The notes below the pieces were generated by a model, which was not told where the DNA came from, made no database searches, and saw only the letters and a program-made list of their open reading frames with translations. A stretch of 64,000 bases of DNA from Aestuariibius violaceus (GTDB lineage Bacteria > Pseudomonadota > Alphaproteobacteria > Rhodobacterales > Rhodobacteraceae), in contig NZ_JBFONT020000002.1 in assembly GCF_040779325.2 (NCBI RefSeq), positions 682,001 to 746,000 of the forward strand, in the 5' to 3' direction. Shown one piece after another: positions 58,754-64,000 of this stretch. The translations under genes were made by a program, and so were the position numbers. Within the stretch, counting starts at the first letter, position 1; each line of letters begins with the position of its first letter.

Positions 58754-60489
58754 CTTCTGTAGGTAGGCTCCTGACGGCCAAGGAAGTAGCGCGCCGGGTC
58801 GCGTTCGATCCGGCGGACAAGGGTTTCGAGGTTCGCGACAAGCGTGCGCGTTTCAAGCGCCAGACGAGAGTATTGCGGCAGACCTTCGGCCGCGAAGGTC
58901 CGCAGGGGCGGCCCGAGCTGTGCGGTGGTGCTTTCCAGCTGGGCAAAGGCGGAGTTCGCGCGTTCGGTTGTCTGACGAAGTTCGCCGGTGATCGCGGGGA
59001 TATCGTCACTGACGGAGCCGATGGCCTCTTCCAGACGCGCGAAGGTGGCCTGGAGGCTGGTCACCATCTCGCCGATCTCGTCGTTCAGGACGCGGTCGGC
59101 GGAGGTAAAGGCGCCTTCGGCCGCCGAGAGCGCTGCATCGCCCGTTTCGAGCGCGCTGTTGATCCGGCCAAGCGTGTCGTTCGCGTTCTCGAACGTGGTC
59201 GAGACCATCTGCAGGGTCGAGGAGAGGTTTTCCGTGATCTCATCCGCCCGTCCGGCCGCGGCGGAGAGATCTGTGCTGACCGTGTCGATTGCCTGCGCAG
59301 CTCGTTCTGTCGCGGAGCGGATATCGGTCAGGATCGCCGGCAGATCCTCCTCGGCGACGGTCGCTGCCGCGTCCACGACCCTACCGGCATTCGTGATGAG
59401 CTGGCGTGTCTCCTGAACGAGGGCGGTCCCGTCGCCTGCGATGAGCGTATCGATCTCGGTTGCTGCCGACAGCACAGCCGACGACGCCGCTGAGACGTCG
59501 GCAAGCATCTGATCGGTCGTCACGATCGTTTCTTCGATCTGCCTCAGGCGTTCGGTCGCGACCTGGCCGGTCTGGCGGAATTCGTTCAGGGTTGCACTTG
59601 CATCATCGCCGATCCGCGTCGTCTGCTCCCGCAGGGCAATCATGGTCTGATCAAAGTCCTCAACGGCACGGGAGAGATCTTCGTCGACAAACACAGCGAC
59701 CCGATCAAGGGCCTGGCGCCCGCTTTCTAGGGCTGCATCGCCAACATCAAGCGTCGTTTCGGCACGCATTGCGAGATCTCCGATCTCGGCAAGCGTCCGG
59801 TCGGCCGCAGTCAAAGTGTCTGTCACCGTCTCTGAGATTGACGCGAGCCGGTCCGTAAAAACCCTGATGTCGCTTGTTGCTGTCGCGATCGTCTCGCTCA
59901 CCGTCGAAAAGTCCTGCATCGCCTGTTCGAAACTGGCGGAGGACGCTTCGACATTGGCAAGGATCGCGGTCACCCGCTCCTGGTTTACGGGGCCGAAGAC
60001 TTCGGACAGGCTGCGCGTGAGGTCGAGAACATCGTTGAGGATCTCGGGCGCGTCTTCGGTGAGGACCTGAATGGTCGAACGCCCCGCCTCGATCGTCGGG
60101 ATCGGGTCATCCGAGGCATCGGCCAGAAGCGGGTCGCGTGGATCCCCCGACGAGATCCCGACAAAGGAAACGCCGGTCACACCAAGCGTTTCGATCGTGG
60201 CAATGCTGGAGGTGCGGACGGGTGTCGTCGCGTCGACCTCGAGCCGGACGAGGATGCCCCCGCTTTGCTCGGGGTCCAGAGTGACATCGACGACCTGACC
60301 GACGGGCAGACCGCTGAAGCGGATTTCTGACGCGTCAGAGAGACCCGAAACGGATGTGAAGAGGACGTCGTAATAGGCAAATTGCCGGTCCAGCTCGACC
60401 CGTGCAAACCAGAGGAAGAAGCCGAGAAGGCCCAGGAAGCCCGCCAGAGTGAAGATGCCGATCAGCAGATAGTTGGCACGGGTTTCCAT
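58750..60489 (-). CDS. MCE-domain protein (MlaD-like) with long coiled coil
   Basis: A 579-residue protein: one N-terminal membrane helix (YLLIGIFTLAGFLGLLGFFLW), then an MCE domain (DVLFTSVSGLSDASEIRFSGLPVGQVVDV), and over 400 residues of Ala/Thr/Asp-rich heptads with periodic DR and ET pairs, likely a long helical barrel or needle. MCE proteins bind and pass lipids between the membranes. E. coli MlaD is about 180 residues; this length is closer to PqiB/YebT-type or mycobacterial Mce proteins. It lies three bases after the mlaF-like stop. Confidence 0.9.
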   Translation of the reverse strand: METRANYLLIGIFTLAGFLGLLGFFLWFARVELDRQFAYYDVLFTSVSGLSDASEIRFSGLPVGQVVDVTLDPEQSGGILVRLEVDATTPVRTSSIATIETLGVTGVSFVGISSGDPRDPLLADASDDPIPTIEAGRSTIQVLTEDAPEILNDVLDLTRSLSEVFGPVNQERVTAILANVEASSASFEQAMQDFSTVSETIATATSDIRVFTDRLASISETVTDTLTAADRTLAEIGDLAMRAETTLDVGDAALESGRQALDRVAVFVDEDLSRAVEDFDQTMIALREQTTRIGDDASATLNEFRQTGQVATERLRQIEETIVTTDQMLADVSAASSAVLSAATEIDTLIAGDGTALVQETRQLITNAGRVVDAAATVAEEDLPAILTDIRSATERAAQAIDTVSTDLSAAAGRADEITENLSSTLQMVSTTFENANDTLGRINSALETGDAALSAAEGAFTSADRVLNDEIGEMVTSLQATFARLEEAIGSVSDDIPAITGELRQTTERANSAFAQLESTTAQLGPPLRTFAAEGLPQYSRLALETRTLVANLETLVRRIERDPARYFLGRQEPTYRR

Positions 60490-60492
60490 GAA

Positions 60493-61284
60493 TTAGCTGT
60501 CTTCCGCTGATTGATCCGGGGCCGGTTTGGTGCTGACGGCCCGCGCCCGAGGGCCATTAAAGTATTCCTGGATCCAAGGGTGCCCGATTTCGCGCATATC
60601 CTCCAGTGTGCCTGTCGCGTAGACATGCCGCTCGGCAAGAACAGCCACCCGATCGCAGACAGAATAGAGCGTATCGAGATCGTGGGTGACCAGAAATGTC
60701 GTGAGCCCAAGGGATCGAGAGAGGTCGAAGATCAGATCGTCGAAGGCAGCCGCACCAATGGGATCGAGACCAGCGGTCGGTTCGTCCAGAAAGACGATTT
60801 CGGGGTCGCGGGCGAGCGCGCGGGCAAGACCTGCCCGTTTGCGCATCCCGCCCGATAGAGAGGACGGATACTTGTCGCCTGCGTTCCAGGGCAGGCCGGA
60901 GAGCGAGACCTTCAGCCGGGCGAGCGCCTCTTTCGTCTCGGCCGTCAGCCCCTCGATGGCATGGAGGGGAACCTCGACATTTTCCACGACGGTGAGGGAG
61001 GAAAAAAGCGCGCCGTCCTGGAACATGACGCCGACGCGGTCGGAGAGTGCTTGTCGTTCGGCTTCGCTGGCGCTTTGCATATCGAGCCCGAGCATCCGCA
61101 CGGACCCCGCCGCGGGGGTCAGGAGCCCCGCAATCGATCGCAGGAGGACGGACTTTCCAGTGCCGGAGCCGCCCACAACGCCAAGGATCTCGCCACGATA
61201 AACATCCAGATTGAGGTTCTCGTACACAACGTGGCTGCCGAATTGCGCCTTGAGGTCCCGCACCTCGATCACCGCTTCGCTCAT
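60493..61284 (-). CDS. mlaF: Lipid transport ABC ATPase (MlaF-like)
   Basis: A 263-residue ATPase: Walker A GGSGTGKSV, signature SLSGGMRKRAGLARALA, Walker B IVFLDEPTAGLDP, switch LVTHDLDT. The Met-Arg-Lys after SGG is typical of MlaF. It powers lipid movement through the MlaE-type permease, encoded two bases upstream. The C-terminal tail (FNGPRARAVST) corresponds to MlaF's regulatory extension. Confidence 0.93.
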   Translation of the reverse strand: MSEAVIEVRDLKAQFGSHVVYENLNLDVYRGEILGVVGGSGTGKSVLLRSIAGLLTPAAGSVRMLGLDMQSASEAERQALSDRVGVMFQDGALFSSLTVVENVEVPLHAIEGLTAETKEALARLKVSLSGLPWNAGDKYPSSLSGGMRKRAGLARALARDPEIVFLDEPTAGLDPIGAAAFDDLIFDLSRSLGLTTFLVTHDLDTLYSVCDRVAVLAERHVYATGTLEDMREIGHPWIQEYFNGPRARAVSTKPAPDQSAEDS

Positions 61285-61286
61285 GA

Positions 61287-62417
61287 TCAGATCCCCATCT
61301 GCTGAAAGAAGATGGAGAAGAGCGCGTCGGCCAGGATCACCGCGAAAATGGCGGCGACGACGGCTGCTGACGTTTTGCGCCCGAGCGATTCCGTGGTGCC
61401 GCCCACGGCCAGCCCCGCCTCACATCCGATGACGCCGATCAGGATCGCAAACACTGGTGCTTTCACGACGCCAACGAAAACGTGGGAGATATCGGTTCCC
61501 TCGATCAGGCGGGTCGTGAACATGGCCGGGGATATTCCGAGCTCGATCCAGGACATGAGTGCGCCACCGAAGAGGCCCGCAGCGTTGGCCACGAGCGTCA
61601 GGATGGGCAGCATCAGGATGAGGGCGAGGATGCGCGGGACCACCAGCGCATGGGCCGGATCGATGCCAAGCGTCTGCATCGCGTCGATCTCTTCCCGCAT
61701 CTTCATGGATCCGATTGCCGCCGTGAAGGATGAGGCGGTTCGTCCCGCGACAATGATCGCCGTGAGAAGAACCCCGAGCTCGCGCAAGACCGAGATTGCG
61801 ATCAGGTCGACGACAAAAACCTCTGCCCCGAACTGGCGCAACTGGGACGAGCCCTGGAACGCGAGGACGACGCCGATCAGGAAGGCCATCAGAGCCACGA
61901 TGGGAACAGCGCGGAGACCCACATCCTCGCAATGGTGCACGAGGGCTGTGAGACGGAAGTTCCGGGGCCGGATGACCGACTGCCCGAGCCGCGCAATAAA
62001 GAGGCCCAAAAGACCCAGGATCGAGGCAAGGGTTTCACCGCGCTGCGCGACCTTCTCGCCCAACCGCGTCAGGAACATGCGGAGCCCGTGGGGCTTCACC
62101 GGGCGTGGATCGGCCTGAGGGCGCCCCTTGCGGATCAGATCCAGCACTTGCGCGGTTTCCGGATTTGCGCCTGCGATGTCGATTTTATCCGGCAGTCGAT
62201 GTTCCGTCTCGAGGATGGCCCAAGCGATACTCGTGTCGATGCGATCGGTTCGCGACAGGTCAAAGGTGACGGGGTCGTCGGCCGCGAGCGTGGCGAGGTG
62301 CGCCTGAACCTCAGGCAGTTGCTCGATGCCGAAACGGCCGATCAGTGCAGCCTGCGTCCTATCGCCCAGCGCGGTGATCTCGACGGTGCCCGCGCCGTGA
62401 TTGGCGAGCCGATCCAT
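61287..62417 (-). CDS. mlaE: MlaE-type permease with N-terminal STAS domain
   Basis: About 376 residues. The first 110 form a STAS domain (GAGTVEITALGDRTQAALIGRF, then VTFDLSRTDRIDTSIAWAILE), the same fold as MlaB. The rest is the permease: VGLRAVPIVALMAFLIGVVLAFQG, AGRTASSFTAAIGSMKMREEIDAM, and MlaE-type helices to IFFQQMGI. STAS fused to MlaE replaces a separate MlaB. ATG 62417 with AGGGAT upstream was chosen; GTG 62459 would add 14 residues. Confidence 0.92.
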   Translation of the reverse strand: MDRLANHGAGTVEITALGDRTQAALIGRFGIEQLPEVQAHLATLAADDPVTFDLSRTDRIDTSIAWAILETEHRLPDKIDIAGANPETAQVLDLIRKGRPQADPRPVKPHGLRMFLTRLGEKVAQRGETLASILGLLGLFIARLGQSVIRPRNFRLTALVHHCEDVGLRAVPIVALMAFLIGVVLAFQGSSQLRQFGAEVFVVDLIAISVLRELGVLLTAIIVAGRTASSFTAAIGSMKMREEIDAMQTLGIDPAHALVVPRILALILMLPILTLVANAAGLFGGALMSWIELGISPAMFTTRLIEGTDISHVFVGVVKAPVFAILIGVIGCEAGLAVGGTTESLGRKTSAAVVAAIFAVILADALFSIFFQQMGI

Positions 62418-62660
62418 CCCGATCCCTGTTGCATCGCTGCTGATCGCCTGTCCCCCCACTACCCTGCCGACGGCGCGGTCGCAGAACCCGTCTGTTCGGA
62501 TTGAGCCAAAGCAGCACGAAAGCGCAATGGGGGAAAGAGCGGTAGGACTTCAAGACTTTCAAGTCCGGGTTTTCCCTGACCGGGATTCTCCCGACTTCCC
62601 GGTTTCCATGGAAAACGGTCTTCTTCCCGCTGCAGCGTCATCGGCCAAGGGGGGTTAGCG

Positions 62661-63353
62661 ATGTCTGTAGACCTGATGTTGAATGATCAATCGCGGTGTC
62701 AGCCAGCCCTGCCCGGCAAGGCATCTGTGGCGAGCTTGCCTGCCCTCGATGCCCTGTTTGCAGCTGCTGCGTCTTTGAAGAGCCTTTGTGGGGGCGACAC
62801 GCTCGCCCGACAAGGGGAAACCGCTCAATCACTCCACAAAGTGGTGCGGGGGTTGGTGCGGGTCTGCATCTACACGGAGGATGGAGATCGCAAGATCGTC
62901 CGTTTTGCCGCTCCCGGCGCGATCCTCGGCCTGACAGATCACGGAGAGTGGTCCTACACGCTTGAGGCGGTGGGACCTGCAGCAGTCAGTGTCTTAGCCC
63001 GGACGCGTTTCGAGCAGGAACTGCGCCGAAACTCCGCACTGCGAGAGGATGTTTGGGCCGGTCTGACAGAGGAGATCGCCGCCCGCGATGCGCTGCTCAT
63101 TCTGGTGACATGCACTCATGCGGCTGAGCGTGTGCTGGCCTTCCTCCACTACTTTGCGGAAGGACGGGATGCAGCCGGTTTCGTCGAACTGCCGATGGGG
63201 CGTCACGATATCGCCGACTACCTCGGCCTGTCGATGGAGACCGTGAGCCGCGCTTTCTCCTCTCTTCGTGATTGCGGTGCGATCGAGCTGAAGGGGCCGT
63301 CTCTCTACAGGGTCTTGCACCATGCCGCCCGAACCGAGCAGCACGCGGCCTGA
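62661..63353 (+). CDS. Crp/Fnr-family transcriptional regulator
   Basis: A 230-residue regulator: cyclic-nucleotide-fold sensor region (LARQGETAQSLHKVVRGLVRVCIYTEDGDRKIVRFAAPG) and a helix-turn-helix LPMGRHDIADYLGLSMETVSRAFSSL with the E-xx-SR recognition motif of the FNR/FixK group. Only scattered Cys are present, without the four-Cys Fe-S cluster of Fnr, so it is likely FixK/NnrR-like. GGGGGG precedes ATG 62661. It is divergent from the mla operon. Confidence 0.92.
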   Translation: MSVDLMLNDQSRCQPALPGKASVASLPALDALFAAAASLKSLCGGDTLARQGETAQSLHKVVRGLVRVCIYTEDGDRKIVRFAAPGAILGLTDHGEWSYTLEAVGPAAVSVLARTRFEQELRRNSALREDVWAGLTEEIAARDALLILVTCTHAAERVLAFLHYFAEGRDAAGFVELPMGRHDIADYLGLSMETVSRAFSSLRDCGAIELKGPSLYRVLHHAARTEQHAA

Positions 63354-63428
63354 AGGCTGCAGACCCAGACCGATGGAGTTGTGACCAGGCGTTCTCTCGC
63401 GATCAGGTGCGGCGTGATGATGACCAGC

Positions 63429-64000
63429 TCAGGCATGGAAGAGACGACCGACACCGAATGCAATCAATGCCGCGCAGCCACCGATTAGAAGCGTCTCGAT
63501 CGCGGTGCGCCACCATGGCCTGACCGACCAGCGGCTTCTGAGTGCGCCGATGGCGAAGAACACGGCAAACGTTGCGACGATCGATACCTGGAATGCGTTG
63601 GTCAGGCCAACGAGAAACGGCAGGAGCGGCACAAAACCGGCGAGGATGAAAGCGCCGAAGGTGGCGAGCGCAGCCTTCAGCGGTGCGGGCGGCGTTGGCG
63701 AGACGCCGTATTCGTCGACCAGCATCAGGTCGATCCAGGCTCGTCTGCGGCTGGCGATGGCGGAGGTTGCAAGCTGAAGGTTTTCGCCCGAGAGGCCCTT
63801 GGCCTCGAGGATCTGGCGAAGCTCTTCCCTCTCGCCGTCCGGGGCTTCCGCGATGTGGCGCTGTTCGATGGCGCGCAGACGCTCAACATCTTCGGCTTCG
63901 GCCTGGGTTCCTGTGAAGTTGCCGGCAGCCATCGAGAAGCCGTCGGCCAGGACGTTGGCGATACCAAGCGCGATGATGACGTTGGTGGAAAGGCCCGCCC
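63429..64000 (-). CDS. VIT1/CCC1 family protein, N-terminal part outside window
   Basis: The C-terminal 190 residues of a membrane protein continuing past the right edge. The first visible part (ALGIANVLADGFSMAAGNF) matches the first helices of VIT1/CCC1 iron/manganese transporters; REELRQILEAKGLSGENLQLA is their cytoplasmic metal-binding helical domain, and three further hydrophobic segments close it. The family exports Fe2+ or Mn2+ from the cytoplasm. It converges with the Crp/Fnr gene. Confidence 0.9.
   Translation of the reverse strand, partial: AGLSTNVIIALGIANVLADGFSMAAGNFTGTQAEAEDVERLRAIEQRHIAEAPDGEREELRQILEAKGLSGENLQLATSAIASRRRAWIDLMLVDEYGVSPTPPAPLKAALATFGAFILAGFVPLLPFLVGLTNAFQVSIVATFAVFFAIGALRSRWSVRPWWRTAIETLLIGGCAALIAFGVGRLFHA

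Noticed and set aside
62679..62690. FNR-box-like TTGA-N4-TCAA
   Set aside because: It lies inside the coding region of the Crp/Fnr gene and is shorter than the TTGAT-N4-ATCAA consensus.
1..64000. CRISPR arrays, prophage genes, insertion sequences
   Set aside because: No regular direct repeats with unique spacers and no transposase, integrase or phage structural protein was recognised.

Overview
The window looks like a chromosomal segment of a Rhodobacterales (Roseobacter-group type) alphaproteobacterium. Supporting signs are the GC-rich coding DNA, the aerobic cobaltochelatase genes cobS and cobT, an alphaproteobacterial LexA box (GAAC-N7-GAAC) in front of an imuA-imuB-dnaE2 mutagenesis cassette, a bacteriophytochrome with its own heme oxygenase, several TRAP/ABC importers, and interspersed GC-rich palindromes of the kind common in that order. 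No prophage, transposase or CRISPR array was seen.

Layout. 1-4.6 kb: small housekeeping genes (lipoprotein, DUF4177, BolA, J-domain protein, a secreted PHB-type esterase, two membrane proteins). 4.8-9.9 kb: cobS and cobT, separated by an EF-hand secreted protein and a small secreted protein. 9.9-12.8 kb: a phosphate-binding-protein/OmpA fusion carrying three poly-Asp tracts, and a DUF2461 protein. 12.8-20.5 kb: a GntR-controlled divergent locus (Gfo/Idh/MocA enzyme on one side; flavin monooxygenase, aldo-keto reductase, flavin reductase and a TRAP importer on the other), which I read as a probable sulfoquinovose (sulfo-SMO type) pathway fed by a TRAP transporter. 20.6-24.3 kb: a YbdK-like ligase, a Sel1 protein, a di-heme peroxidase whose frame runs through its normal end, and a nitroreductase-like gene.

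24.3-32.7 kb: the xylose regulon (xylF-xylH-xylG, then xylB-xylA, with a divergent ROK regulator). 32.6-38.9 kb: an FG-GAP/ASPIC protein, a second di-heme peroxidase, heme oxygenase and a bacteriophytochrome kinase. 38.9-44.8 kb: the SOS-regulated imuA-imuB-dnaE2 cassette. 44.8-47.2 kb: a secreted PPC-repeat protein, an unrecognised protein and tRNA-Thr(UGU). 47.7-57.7 kb: a sugar ABC importer plus MurQ, a BadF-type kinase, a GntR regulator, a SIS deaminase and NagA, which together would import and dismantle MurNAc/GlcNAc. 58.1-62.5 kb: an Mla-type lipid transport operon (STAS-MlaE, MlaF, MCE protein, lipoprotein). 62.6-64 kb: a Crp/Fnr regulator and the end of a VIT/CCC1 protein.

The most unexplained structure is two clusters, 7 kb apart, each made of three perfect 22-bp palindromes centred on CTAG and spaced with an exact period (27 bp at 34169-34244, 28 bp at 41398-41475). 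The arms differ between units, yet every change is matched in the opposite arm. One cluster lies between imuB and dnaE2. Other notable signals are 11-bp-phased GCCGAC arrays at two sites, a mirrored operator pair between murQ and the amino-sugar kinase, and a 420-bp antisense overlap created where the peroxidase lost its stop codon.
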